Assembly: GCA_034440575.1 (NCBI GenBank)
Contig: JAOTOL010001165.1
Location: 217,501-281,500 of the forward strand
Direction: 5' to 3'
From: Imbricaverruca yamaguchii
Taxonomy: Eukaryota > Arthropoda > Thecostraca > Neoverrucidae
Length of the DNA stretch: 64,000 nt
The position numbers and the translations under genes are program-made. Below, piece after piece: positions 45,700 through 57,490 of the stretch; the stretch's first letter is position 1, and each line of letters begins with the position of its first letter. A model generated the notes under the pieces. It made no database searches, was not told the DNA's origin, and was given only the letters and a program-made list of their open reading frames with translations.

Positions 45700-47762
45700 A
45701 TCAGCCCTCCCTGTAATACTGAAAAGCAAGCCCTCTATTCTTATAATGATGGTCTATGCTGTTTTTAAAGATGTTCAATGTGCTGCTACTGACGATGTTT
45801 TCTGGCAGCTGGTTCCAGTGTTCTACTACCCTGTTGGTGAAGAAAGTTTGCCTTAACCTTGTTCTGTTGTGGTTAACTTTAATTTTGAATTTATGACCTC
45901 TAATTGCATCATTTCTGTTAAATTCAAACATTTCCCCAAGGTATCCCCTCTCCAGACCATGGACAAATTTAAAGACCTCGATGAGATCTCCTCTCAGCCT
46001 TCTATATCTAAGTGAAAACATATCCAATTTCTTCAATCTTTCCTCATATGCCAGGTTGCTTATGCCATTAACCATTTTTGTAGCCCTCTTTTGTACTCTC
46101 TCTAAAAGCCAACAATCTTTTTCATAGCTAGGAGACCAAGCTTGGATGCAGTATTCCAAATGTGGCCTGACGTATGCACAGTAAAGCTTCCTGATCACTT
46201 CCTCACTTCTGTATGATACATTCCTATTTATTGCCCCGAGCATTCTCAGTGCCTTCTTCCTGGCTTCCTTGGTCTGTTCTGATGCCCCCAGTTTTGTGTT
46301 TAGAATAACACCTAAATCCTTCTCCTGTTGAGTCACTGATAGGCACTTGGCCACCCATCAAGTATGGAGCCTTCATATGCTGCTTACATACATGCATGAT
46401 TTTGCACTTATCAAAATTAAATTTCATTTGCCATTCTTCGGACCACTTCACAAGTTCGTCTAAGTCTTTTTGCAGCGAGATATGCTCATCCTGACCTGTT
46501 ATTGCCCTAAAGACCTTCAAATCATCCGCAAATTTCAAAACTTTACTGCTTAGGCCACTCTCAATGTTATTTACAAATATAATGAACAGTAATGGCCCTA
46601 GTACTGACCCCTGGGGGACTCCACTAAGAACATTTTGCCATGATGAATTTGTACCATTTAGCATCACTCTTTGCTGTCTATCTGAAAGCCACAACTCTAT
46701 CCATTTTAAGATGCTACCTGCAATACCATGGGACTGAAGCTGTATCATTAACCGTTTATGGGGTACCTTGTCAAAGGCCTTACTAAAGTCAAGATATGCT
46801 GCATCAACCTGATTTCCCTGATCAAATTGTTCTGTGGCGAAGTTAAAAATGTCCAAGAGGTTTGTGAGACACGATCATCCTTTTCTAAACCCATGTTGAG
46901 TATCTTGAATCAATCTGCTACCTTCCAGATAACTAACTATTCTATCCTTGATAATTGATTCGAGTACCTTGCAGACTAGGGATGTGAGACTTATTGGCCT
47001 ATATTTTTCAACTTTCCCTCTTTCTCCTTTCTTGAAAATAGGAACTTCATTTGCCCTTTTCCAATTGGTTGGAATTTCATTTTGTGAAACTGATCTACAA
47101 AATATTATACTAAGTGGAAATGCCAGTTCCTTTTCAGTTTCCCGCAACACCCTAGCGTAAATTTCATTAGGTCCTGCTGCCTTGTTTGGCTTTATTTTCC
47201 TGATATGATTGTAAACAATATCACTATCAATGAAATCAACATCATTTGTCAGATTCCATGTCACTGAACTATGGTGTACGGTCGGCAGATTGGTCATATC
47301 TTCCAATGTAAACACTGATTTGAACTGCTTGCTCAGCTCCTCAACCATCTCACTATCCTCACCCAATGTAGTCCCGTTTACTTCCAGTGGACCAATTGTG
47401 CTAGAAACTTTACTCAGCTTGTAGAAACTAAAGAACTTTTTACTGTCCCCATTACAGTTTCTAGCTAAATCCAGTTCTTTTGCTCGCTTTGCTGCTCTGG
47501 TTTTTTGCTTCACAGTGTCTCTAGCTTTTCGATACGCCTTTAGAATAACGACATTTGAGGCTTGTTTAAAAACTCTAAATGCAGTTTTCTTAGCCTTAAT
47601 TGCTTTTATCAAGTCTGGTGTAAGCCATGCTGGCTTTCCTACCCTTCTTTTGCGTCTTTGCTTTTGGGGGACATGTCTAATCTGAGTTTCCTTCAAGTAA
47701 GATTTGAAGGCAATTATAAATATTGGTTTAGAAAACATTGATGGTTTGTGTAACCAAGGCAA
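45700..47762 (-). pseudogene. CR1/L2-type non-LTR retrotransposon, reverse transcriptase nearly intact
   Basis: Three overlapping minus-strand frames (47762-46875, 46856-46224, 46354-45701) cover the linker and reverse transcriptase. Motifs in order are KPAWLTPDLIKAIKAKK, KPNKAAGPNEI, YRPISLTSLVCKVLESII, FDKVPHKRL, GVPQGSVLGPLLF, KFADDLKVF (the FADD catalytic box), QEKDLGVIL, LYCAYVRPHLEYCIQAWSP, RVQKRATKM and RLRGDLIEVFK. FADD and the C-terminal text are typical of the CR1/L2 group. About two frameshifts break it (near 46860 and 46330). The endonuclease domain is absent, so it is 5' truncated. It is among the youngest insertions in the window. Confidence 0.92.
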
Positions 47763-49449
47763 CTAGGTAGATAGCCAACAATGCTTCTAAACAATGCTTC
47801 ATTCATTACCATCAACTGTCCATTCATTATACTCATTCATTTACCATGGGCTATGCCAAGAATTGAAGCATCCAAGCATTATCTACATTATCCACAATGT
47901 CAAATGGAAAATGATTATGCTGGAAGCCAGGCAGCTTGGCTTGCTGAAGGGCCCAAGCACCATCAGCGAATTTACAAGAAGTTCTGTAGGCACCACTGCA
48001 CACTGGAAGAGGTAAAAGCTTTAGTAATTTTACAAAGCATCTAAAGGCTTGCATGCATTCTGCCCATGTTTTTATCCACATTATTGTCAATTCTGATTTC
48101 GGTCGGTATGTACTCTCAAGGTACAAATCCAGGCAAATGCATCCAAATTTGTACCCACCTAGGCAGTACTTACTTACGTAGGTACCTACCAAAGTGGGTA
48201 CCGGTGATCTTCAAGTATTACTAAGTAGGTGCGAAGGTACCTACCTGGGTATGTACCTAAGTCCTATCCTACCCAGATTGGATAGGCCATATATATTCCT
48301 ATCGCACTTGAAGATTGTTCAATACCTCGACTTTACAATCGGCCACAAGATCAAGTTTGAATGCCAGATGCTTACAATTGTCATTCATCAACCAATAACT
48401 ACATAAACACAACATATCAACAGTGACACCTGAAACCCTACACGGTCCGACCTCGAAACCGACGAACATGTGTGGCGCGCTGCCAGCTACGAATTAGTGA
48501 CTCGTCAAATATCGCTAGTTTTGGCGCCATTTATCACCCGCCATGGAAAAATACGCGCACTACCAAAGCGTTATATGTTTTCACTCAGTTTTAATTCGGG
48601 TGATATTTTTAGACAAATTGAATGTGGGTGTAGTCGGTGGAGGGGACAGGGTTGGGTGCTGCTGGCATCCCTCCAAGCTATTGAGACTGGTTCTGATAAT
48701 ACTCTATGTCTGGCAGCTTCATGCCGTCTAGTGTTGTAAATGGATCACACGCTTGACCTTCATTTGCACGGGTATGAAGATAGGTACATCCGGTATCATA
48801 ATTATGAAATGTAACACGTCTAATGTGGTGTATTAAAAAAGATGATTTTTTGTGCAAACAACGTTCAACTCTTTGGAATTCAAATGCAATTGGAATTCGA
48901 GGCCCTCCAGGGCGCGTGATAAGTAAGAGCTAGGGGGATGTAAACCAAAATTAGCTGCGACCACTCAGGGGCGCAAACAGACAATTATAAGCAACTTTCC
49001 CATATAAACAACCCTGTATCTATCTTTAAATAAGCACCCGCACCCGCCAAAATCACTGTTCGGTATTCAGCGCCGCGCGGCTCATATCGGCACCGCGGCG
49101 GCCGGCCGCCGGCTGAATATCGCCACTACGGCGACACAGCGCAGCGCTTAAACATTTTGACTTTTAAAAATGCGTTTTCACACCATACCATATAATGCGT
49201 TCATTTCACGTTTGCTAATTTTGTTTAATTTACACCTCTTTCGGAGTCAGATCCGCCCTGCTTTTGACGGCTCCGGCTCCGACTCCGGCTCCGCATTCCT
49301 GGTTGCCACCCATGGCATTGTGTCCTCCTGGAGATACCTTGCTGTAATATCAGATGGCGTTGGTCGACGTGAAAACAACAGACGTTTTGCCTGCTGGTTA
49401 GAATATGCTGCACCTGATCGCTTCTAATGATTGTATTTATATTTCAGTA

Positions 49450-49945
49450 TAGATGTCAAATCGGTGATAAATTATTCTTGAAATAGGGTGGACTATACCA
49501 CTTACTGAATACTGAATCGACATCCTTCCCAAAAGTGTATTGCCATCGCGCTTCCAGTTGCGCGTTTGCGAAGTCTTCATACCTTGCTTCTGACAATATC
49601 AAATTTATGAGTATCATGATCGTCATCACCGCAGCGGATCCTGAATCGTGAAGCTGAACGTCCCATTGCACAATTCCAGACAAAGGGATTACCTGTGATG
49701 TGTTATGTTATACAATGCTGGTTTATAGCATAGGTTTTTGTATCGTTATCGCTGATATCGATATCCCCAAGTGAAAGCCTCTCAAAACACGCGAAATGGG
49801 TGCATATGCACTCAATTGTCTAAAAACCAGGTTTGAATGACTCCACAATTATTTTATCTCACATTATTTCCCTGGAGATTTCGACATCCTACTGCACTCG
49901 TTTCGATGCCTCACACCTAACGAGAAACCATTATTTTAACACTGT
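49450..49945 (+). repeat. Dispersed repeat F, copy 2
   Basis: Diverged direct copy of 38300-38790, with the same block order (GTGATAAATTATTC, GAAATAGGGTGGA, TTTATAGCATAG, AACCATTATTTTAAC). Confidence 0.65.
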
Positions 49946-50043
49946 CAAAAGATGTGGTAATGTGAAAAGGACTTTGGCTTGTTCTTCCAATTTGTTCCTC
50001 GTTATTTCAACGTATAAAAAGGTACCTACTAAAGTTGCACATT

Positions 50044-50207
50044 TAAACGGGGATGAGTAGCCTAGGGGTAAGTTGCTGGTCTCACAATCGAAAGGGTGTG
50101 AGTTCGAGTCTCACTTGTCGCTACTCTTCGCCCGCGATCAATCGGCGTGAGAGATTGGCGACGCTACATGACTCAATGGTCGATGTGTTGTAAAACCAAT
50201 AACCAAC
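50044..50207 (+). mobile_element. Full-length tRNA-derived SINE
   Basis: Head GGGGATGAGTAGCCTAGGGG with B box GAGTTCGAGTCTC, body GGCGACGCTACATGAC, and tail CCAATAACCAAC. The target-site duplication AAGTTGCACATT / AAGTTACACATT has one mismatch. Confidence 0.88.
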
Positions 50208-51476
50208 AAGTTACACATTAATAAAAAACAAGGATCGTTTTAATACCAGAAAATGGTCGCAAGTAATGCTGTCTGAACTTTTCATTTCATACGTGAATTA
50301 TTCTGCTCACCATCCCAGAAGTCGGAAGTTAAGTCCTGCCATACACTCACAGCATTGCAGCACTAGGCTGACTACGTAGCTTAACGCATTCAAGCGATGG
50401 CCACATGTGAAAAATGCACCAAAAAGCATGCGGAATTTTGGGTAGCCTCAGTAAAATTAAGCTGCTGACAGTATTTGTTCCAGTTCAGCGCAATCCTATG
50501 CATCCTCTCCTTGCTCACACGTGAAATTAGGCGTTCAGGTGATGTCCTGGGTTCAACAGCAACTGCAAAAAGAACCCATGCGGACGTGCTGCGGGCCTGT
50601 TGAATCGCATATTTGTTATGTTGCATACAATGTAATATATGCGTAAAGCAAACGTACCATTGCACTGCAATTCCTGTTGTGGTGTTGCTTCAACCATGCA
50701 CATCAATTTGGCGAAGAACGCAAAGGAAGTCTGTACTTCATACTTGGGTTGATATTGGTACTTCCTTTACATATCGGCATAACATTAGCCTGCACCCAGT
50801 GACGTTTTGTACCATGCGAACAATGGCTCTTTCAACGTTTATATTGTCCTCCCTAATGCCCTGGTTGTTCCCAAATGTTGCGATGCTTTCCGGGCATATC
50901 TTAATGTGCAGAAATCTTCGGTTTTTAAACATTTTCATTTTGCCATGACCGTGATGCTAAAGGTGTTTGAGTAAGAAATAAAGAATTGTTCATTTGTTTT
51001 TGTTAGCAAATCAACTACCATGATGCGGGATGTAAGTTAGCTCAGGTTTGTATGAGAAAGCCATACAACCATTTGGAACATCGTGAGCTTCAACCAGTGT
51101 TAGCAAATTCGTGTTCAGTTGGGTGTTACATGCGAATAAAGAATATTGGTTTTTGTTATCGAATATGTAAATAAATGGCATCGATCTGCATATATGCGCT
51201 TGGAATACAACTTGATGAGGTAATGTCAAGTATGTATAGTCTCCACCAGCGTTATGCAAACCTGCAGCTGATAAATGCGCGCCAGTTGCATTTTATGCAT
51301 CATGAATCCTAGATGCCACAATGGCCAGTGAAACCTACAAACAAAAATTGAAGTATCGACTACGATGCAAATAGTTCTCCCGTTTCGCATCGCTTCCCAC
51401 ACATCACGTTAAATCTGAACAGACTGATTTCAACTGACTTGGACTGCGTATGACACTACCGCCCATATCTGTCATA

Positions 51477-51543
51477 TTTGGCGTTATATGACCGATGCAG
51501 CCGCCACTCTTACAAGCCCAAGTAACCAAACAACCAACCACCC
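51477..51543 (+). mobile_element. Short SINE tail copy at the Gαq exon 5 acceptor
   Basis: TTTGGCGTTATATGACCGAT then GCAGCCGCCACTC and CCAAGTAACCAAACAACCAA form a diverged tail-only SINE. The flanking duplication CTGTCATA (51469-51476 and 51544-51551) places its right repeat on the last bases of intron 4, so the functional acceptor CTGTCATAG lies directly after the SINE. Confidence 0.75.
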
Positions 51544-51552
51544 CTGTCATAG

Positions 51553-51682
51553 AATGGTGGACGTCGGCGGACAGAGGTCGGAGCGGCGCAAGTGGATCCA
51601 CTGTTTCGAGAACGTGACATCCATCATTTTCCTCGTGGCGCTCAGCGAGTATGACATGATCCTGTTCGAAGCGGACAGCGAG
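51553..51682 (+). CDS. Galphaq: Gαq exon 5 (switch II)
   Basis: The exon completes Arg and encodes [20 protein letters not shown], then [20 protein letters not shown] and [11 protein letters not shown] is switch II with the catalytic Gln; KWIHCFEN contacts beta-gamma and effector. The acceptor CTGTCATAG ends 51552. It is TAG rather than CAG, with a poor pyrimidine tract supplied by a SINE tail. The donor GTAAGA at 51683 is phase 0. Confidence 0.98.
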
Positions 51683-52679
51683 GTAAGAATGCACTCATAT
51701 GGCTATGCCAGCGTTGGACACCGAGCCGCAAGGGGAGCTGCTTCCTTGACTATCCGAAAAGGAAGCATGGGGCGACACCAACGCCACCACTATGCAGCTG
51801 CTGTCCATCGAAGCCGGGTAACAGCATCGAAGCTTGCGCAAAACAAGAGAACGCATGACATATGCACGTTGCAGAAAGGTTGCCATGGGAAGGTAGAATC
51901 TAAAAAGGTTGATATCGGTGATGACTTCAACATTTTATATCATTTTGTAAATTTATGACCTTCCTCATTGTTATATGATGTTATTTTATGACGTCATCAA
52001 AAACGAATACATGCTTATCGCTTAGTTGAGGCTTCAATAAGTGCGTCCAATTAAAACATGCTTTGAACACCGAAAACCTAGGTACACAGCCCGGCTTTGA
52101 GATTGCCGGCTTTATGATGAGAAGTATAATTTGAATGTGTCTTTGGGGCTGTTTTGAGATTTACGCTCAGCACTAAACGAAGGTAAGAAGGTAAAACGAA
52201 GGTAAGTATGCACTCACAGACTCTGGTTCTACGAGCCGATTTCGTAATTCCATATAACTACTAGTTCCGGGTTGACGGCGAAGTTTTGGCAATGCCTCGA
52301 CTCTAGCGCTCTCTGGGAGTGTGGGCCTATGGTAACCGGTCGCGAGCTGGCCGCCTTCCAAAAAGCGTCGCATAAAGCTGGGATCGAACTGGCCACAGTG
52401 CTTCACCCCATACATCTGCATTTATTGCAGCAGGATCTGCATCGAGGGAAGGCTGGTCTCAACTAGACACGTACCATCTGGCATCTCGTGAAGGAACTTC
52501 GCGACCGCCCCACATGACAGCAAACTGATCCCATGATCTGAACCGCCTATATATGCATTCCGATGTGCCCCAAGGAAAACTTTGGGAGAACTCGCATGTT
52601 CCAGGAACCCATCACATTTTTAACGGCTTCATTCCCCGATAAAATAGCATCATCCTCAGTTAGTCAGGCAGCCCTGACT

Positions 52680-54430
52680 ATGATCGCGTCATTGCCTCGC
52701 TTCCATAAAGAGCTCGGCAACTTCTAGTGGTTTGGCCCAGAGGTTCTGCAGAGTAGTGATAGAGAGGTTGTTCCAGGGTAGAGAATTGAGGGCAGATGAA
52801 GAGAAGATTGGAGACATTTCCTTCGCCGTCGTAGCATCTCCTGCAGGTGGAGGAACAAAGAGCACCAATTTTGTGTGGGTAGTCCTCCAGTTCAGGGTGC
52901 CATCCGTTTCTGAATCCTGCCAAGTCAACGCGAAGTTTTCTTGGTATGGTCTCCTCTTCCGCATTGATGTCTGGCGGACGAGCATCCAGGAGTCGCGCGC
53001 TCCCTAAGCTCGTGAGTGAGTCTCATGTAAGCGTGGTGTGAATATAATTCATTGATTGCTTTATCAGAGTCATGATAAAACGGCATCTGCGGCACGAATA
53101 TGTTGTAAAAACGTAATGAGGTGCTCTTCATTCGTCTTGGAGGGTCTCCCACATCACGGAAGCAGTTTAGAGGATGGTCGGGTCGAGAGTACTTTGCCAC
53201 GTTCTGAGCTCCAATCATATCAAGATGATTCTGCACTGGAACCACATTCGCTTCCCTGTGGAGGTCTGAAATGCGAGTCATCTTTATGAAGGCCGTCGCC
53301 GCTGCAAGATAGATATTTTGTGTGACCTTGCATTTTCTTCATACTCGTCTCGGTAATGCAGGCTCACCATGCATTTCAGGAGTAGTCAAAATGAGGCCTA
53401 ATGAACTGCCTGTACAGATAAATTATGTCGTCTTTGGACTGCCCATTGTTTACTCCTCAGGCCGCTCTGAGTACATCATATTTCCTTTTGGCTTTGTTAT
53501 ATATTTCCTCGACATGCTTACTGAAATGCATGAGGGGGTCAAACCTCACTCCCATTAGGATATTCATCGAGAGGTAGCTTGATGCCATTCACTGAGATGT
53601 CAGGATAATAAGAATGTTGGTGTGTCTCAGGCGTGAATAACATCACCGTGGACTTGGCAGGGGAGAATCGTTCCAGACTCTCGAACCACTCAACCAGAAT
53701 TCAAGTATCCTTGCATTCTTCTCTCAATCGTCTGCAATTTAACATCCCTTGACACTACCAGGAAGTCGTCCGCATAAGACAAGACAAGTATTGCTGGTGG
53801 TGGGGACATCATTTGGCCACATACATGTTGAAGAGCTGGGGAGATTCCTCCTTGGGGAACGCCGATTTTATAGATTCTGGTGCGCAACATGGCTTCACTA
53901 AATTTAACCGGGGCTTTGCGGTCTGTCAGGTAACTGCAAAGCGAACTCTTGTCATTCACATACATTTCGTTAATATTCATTATCATTTAGATCAATCTAC
54001 GTCTTGAGACCGTGGCGAAGGCTTTCTTCGCATCCAATGGCACCACAATGGTCCTCTCAGGCGGTTTCTTCATGTTGAAGCCTTCCAAAATGTTTGTTGT
54101 TTGTTTATTGGGTGGTTCACGACACACTTTATGTACATTGACGGCTAATGACGCCGCCCACACTGTTTCGCCGGTGGGCCGCGAGATTGGGAAATGTCCC
54201 GAGCGGCGCTAGTGTCGAACCCGGTACTTTTGGTACCCAGAGCCCAACACCTTAACCACTCTGCCATCCCCGCTCCCTTCCAAAATGTACTCGCTCTTCT
54301 TTGAGAGGTGGGCATTTGTGCTGTGACATTTCCGATATCCATGTTGATGTGGTTCCGGTTTTGAGAAACATGGCATTTTTGTCCAGCATCAACCGTTTTA
54401 GAACCTTGGAAGATGTGCAGAAAAGAGTAA
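52680..54430 (-). pseudogene. Non-LTR retrotransposon remnant with nested SINE
   Basis: Read on the minus strand from 54430 down: HGYRKCHSTNAHLSKKSEYI, then (after the SINE) MKKPPERTIVVPLDAKKAF (the DxxKAF box), GVPQGGISP, VLSYADDFLVV (YADD catalytic box), and a C-terminal cysteine/histidine knuckle with ALCSSTCRRCYDGEGNVS and LFICPQF. The frame is interrupted several times between 53690 and 52985. It is a decayed Jockey/R1-like element. Confidence 0.85.
54094..54275 (-). mobile_element. tRNA-derived SINE (second family) nested in retrotransposon
   Basis: A copy of the 37083-37269 SINE in the same orientation. The head on the minus strand holds a GGATGGCAGAGTGGTTAAGG A-box region and a B box TTCGACACT. 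Perfect 13-bp duplications CCTTCCAAAATGT flank it (54081-54093 and 54276-54288). It separates the HST and DxxKAF motifs of the host retrotransposon. Confidence 0.9.
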
Positions 54431-54891
54431 TAGGTCGGAATATGGAAGGATTGTGAGGAAGGATCGTGGAACGCTCTGATTGCTATTCGTATTAGTAGGC
54501 CCACATATATTTATGTATGCTAATTTATGTAATATGCGAACACAATCTCGGAGTGGAGTTGTGGACCACATGGGACGGAGATGTGCACGGGAGGCCGAAG
54601 ACAAGTGCTTTAGCATACTGAGTTTTGTATACTAGCAGGTTATCTCGTCACATGTCATAATTTTAAGGAGATCCATGCTACCTTTTCTGCGCCATGTGAT
54701 TAAGAAAATTGTGTTTGTCCCTTTCTTAATTAGGTATCTCGTTTGGATATGTCTAGACACAAAGAGTCCAGATACATAACAATGTCGCCATGTTCATGCC
54801 ACTGTCTTCATTCGCTATCTGGGAAAATTGTGATCTGTCTTGAGCGAGTGCTGCCTTGTGACCTCGTAATCACCCACCAACCATCCTACAG

Positions 54892-55045
54892 AACCGCATG
54901 GAGGAATCGAAGGCGTTGTTTCGCACCATCATCACATACCCGTGGTTCCAACACTCGTCCGTTATCCTGTTCCTGAACAAGAAGGACTTGTTGGAGGAGA
55001 AGATCATGACATCACATCTGGTCGACTATTTCCCAGAGTATGACG
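54892..55045 (+). CDS. Galphaq: Gαq exon 6 (helices 3-4, NKKD box)
   Basis: The exon encodes [20 protein letters not shown], then [20 protein letters not shown], then [11 protein letters not shown] plus one base of Gly. NKKD confers guanine specificity. The acceptor is ACCATCCTACAG ending 54891. The donor GTAAGT at 55046 is phase 1, which either exon 7a or exon 7b can accept. Confidence 0.98.
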
Positions 55046-55997
55046 GTAAGTATCAAGAACATCGAGCGAATCTTCTTTGTGGAGTCAGGTGAGGTGATGT
55101 CCGATAACCAAGCGCCTCAGAACTAATATGGATTACCTGTATAGGCCGGGCGGTCCATAATTTCGTGGAATACATGGATATTGTCTAAATGGTCGCCAGA
55201 TTCGTGGCCGTGGCATCGTGTAAAGAAGCGTGGATGACGCGTCACTCGTGTGCCGGTGTGCTGGGAGTGGCGACACCGTTGGTATGTGCCTAGCGCGGGG
55301 CTGATGCAGCTGGTGGATGGTTCAGCGTGCTCACGAGCCGCGACGGCCGGGAGCGCCTCCAGAAACTGGGAAATTGTCGCCATATTGTCCGGCAGGGTTG
55401 CCCTCTGCGGTGGCCTGCTGCAACTGGCCGAATGTAGTTGAGTGATCGTGCCATTGTCTGACTGAAACTTGTCTGACAAGATGGGTTTAAGCGTGGTGTA
55501 TGCGTCTTGTGCACGTCAGCTTATGACGCGTTAGTAGCCTGTTTTTTTTTTCGCGATCGACGTGATTGTGATGGAACCGACAGTTATGGAAACATTATGC
55601 AGATGTTGAATTAAATTACATGTCCAAACGGTGCGCATGTCCATCTGGCACAACATTTACAAAGTATGGTCAGCAAGGTATGTCACCTTCTCAGTGCCAC
55701 AATGTTACCCCATTTCTCAATTCTGCAAACCATGGTGGCATGAGTGACTGAACATGCCCTGCTACTTATTCTTGCGCAATATTCGACACAAGCTTGACAT
55801 AGTTTGCGATCTGACAGAGCAATGCTGTCAATCTGTCTATTGATGACCACTTAGAAGTTTCTTACAGGTCGCATGGTGCCACGATGACTGGTTGTATTCA
55901 ATATGTTAGGTGAACATGTAATCTAGGACGCTAGTCTGGTGTACTGATGGCTCTAAAATGACTCTGATGTGGTAATCTGGCGCCCCACTGAACACAG
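55046..55997. other. Gαq intron 6 before exon 7a
   Basis: About 950 bp without recognised repeats or exons. Confidence 0.5.
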
Positions 55998-56105
55998 GGA
56001 AGAAGCATGACCACGTGGCGGCTCGAGAGTACATGCTGAAAATGTACCTGGCGCTGAACCCGGATCAGAAGCGAGCCTGTTACTCGCACTTTACGTGCGC
56101 CACAG
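55998..56105 (+). CDS. Galphaq: Gαq alternative exon 7a (visual-type)
   Basis: The exon completes Gly and encodes [20 protein letters not shown], then [15 protein letters not shown]. Its length (108 bp) and phase equal those of exon 7b. The text K..DH.AA....LK.YLA.NPD..R.CYSHFT is diagnostic of the Drosophila visual isoform, distinct from the PQRDA...IIYSHF form. The segment covers the alpha4-beta6 region that faces the receptor, and ends with the TCAT guanine-binding loop. The acceptor is CTGAACACAG ending 55997. The donor GTGTGA at 56106 is weak, which may make the exon regulated. Isoform use in photoreceptors is inferred from the fly gene. Confidence 0.95.
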
Positions 56106-56389
56106 GTGTGACTAAGCACACGCATAGTCGCTGTCGTTCATCGGCCTTCTGCCTATCGCCGTTCCGTGGCCCACTAACCAAAACAGTATACCGATAGTCC
56201 GTATAAGGATAGCTCTGGAAATGGCTGCAGTTCGCCCTGTGAGGCATCGCCTTTTGTATTGTCGTTAGATCCAGTGGCATCGCCAGTCGTATACGGCACA
56301 CCGTAGGCACCGCTGCACTCGAGATGAGTCGTTCGACTGTCGCATGTCGCTGCGGTGTCGGGCCGCCTACGTACATTGTACAATGCTGA

Positions 56390-57490
56390 CGTCGGCCTTT
56401 ATGGGACTGTGCCGAGCATTGGCGTCCGCCCTGGTAAGATAGTGCTTGGTATTGGCGTCCGCCCTGCTAGGACAGTGGCGGTTATTGGCATCTGTCCTTG
56501 TTCAGATAGGCCTAGTATTGGCGTCCGCCATTACTTGGTAGGGCATTGTAGAGTTCTGGCGTCCGTCCCAAGACGGTAATGTCGACTCATGGCATCGTCG
56601 AGTCATGGGGTTTACCGTAGTGGAGGGCAGTACTAATCATGACGTCTATCCTGGCGGAGGGCATTGTTGAGTCGTGGCGTCTACCCTGGCGGAGGGCATT
56701 CCAGTGTCACGTCATCCGTCCTCTTATGGGGCGGTGCCGAGTCATAGTATCCACCCTGGCGGAGGTCATTGCCGAGTCACGACAATGCCCTTCGCATGGC
56801 ACAGCTGAGTCGTGGCGTCCGTCCACTGATAGAACAGTGCCATATCATACTGTCCGGTCTGATAAAGCAGTGTCGAGTCATGGCGTCCACCCTGGCTGGG
56901 CAGTGTCGAGTCATGGCGATCACCCTGGTTGGGCAGTGTCGAATCATGGCGTCCGTCCTGATTTGGTAGTGTCGAGTCATGGCGTCCGTCCACTGATAGA
57001 ACAGTGCCGTATCATACTGTCCGGCCTGATAAGGCGGACTGCGAGTCATGGCGTCCACCCTGGTTGGGCAGTGTCGAGTCATGGCGTCCACCCTGATTTA
57101 GTAGTGTCGAGTCATGGCGTCCGTCCACTGATAGAACAGTGCCGTATCATACTGTCCGGCCTGATAAGGCGGACTGCGAGTCATGGCGTCCACCCTGGTT
57201 GGGCAGTGTCGAGTCATGGCGTCCACCCTGGCTGGGCAGTGTCGAGTCATGACGATCACCCTGGTTGGGCAGTGTCGAGTCATGGCGTCCACCCTGATTT
57301 GGTAGTGTCGAGTCATTGCGTCCGTCCACTGATAGAACAGTGCCGTATCATACTGTCCGGCCTGATAAGGCAGACTGCGAGTCATGGCGTCCACCCTGGT
57401 TGGGCAGTGTCGAGTCATGGCGTCCACCCTGGTTGGGCAGTGTCGAGTCATGGCGTCCACCCTGATTGGGTAGTGTCGAGCCATGTCGTT
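56390..57490. repeat. 33-bp minisatellite with interspersed longer block
   Basis: The unit is GTCGAGTCATGGCGTCCACC then CTGGTTGGGCAGT. A longer block containing GTCCACTGATAGAACAGTGC and CGTATCATACTGTCCGGCCT recurs near 56821, 56988, 57123 and 57323. The spacing is about 167, 135 and 200 bp, multiples of roughly 33, giving a higher-order pattern. Degenerate units begin near 56390. Confidence 0.88.

Larger units (their letters stand above)
44277..51552. other. Gαq intron 4 (7.3 kb)
   Basis: The intron contains GGCTCC hexamer tracts (44360-44470, and again at 49265-49290), a truncated family B element (44498-44828), a long tRNA-derived SINE (45240-45585), a CR1/L2-type retrotransposon (45700-47762), GTACCTACC-rich sequence (48100-48260), repeat F copy 2 and a full SINE (50044). 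The stretch 50390-51300 has frames of 60-90 codons on the minus strand without recognised motifs. Confidence 0.6.
51683..54891. other. Gαq intron 5 (3.2 kb)
   Basis: Mostly a minus-strand non-LTR retrotransposon (52680-54430) with a nested SINE. At 52198-52218 the sequence around the exon 5 donor recurs as AAGGTAAGTATGCACTCACA. Confidence 0.65.

Noticed and set aside
50044..50130. Candidate tRNA genes at the heads of the three SINE copies
   Set aside because: Same head in three dispersed copies with target-site duplications and a common body and tail.
50390..51260. Series of minus-strand frames of 60-90 codons as a possible gene
   Set aside because: No motif, start or splice structure; they lie in a Gαq intron and are probably old transposon or chance frames.
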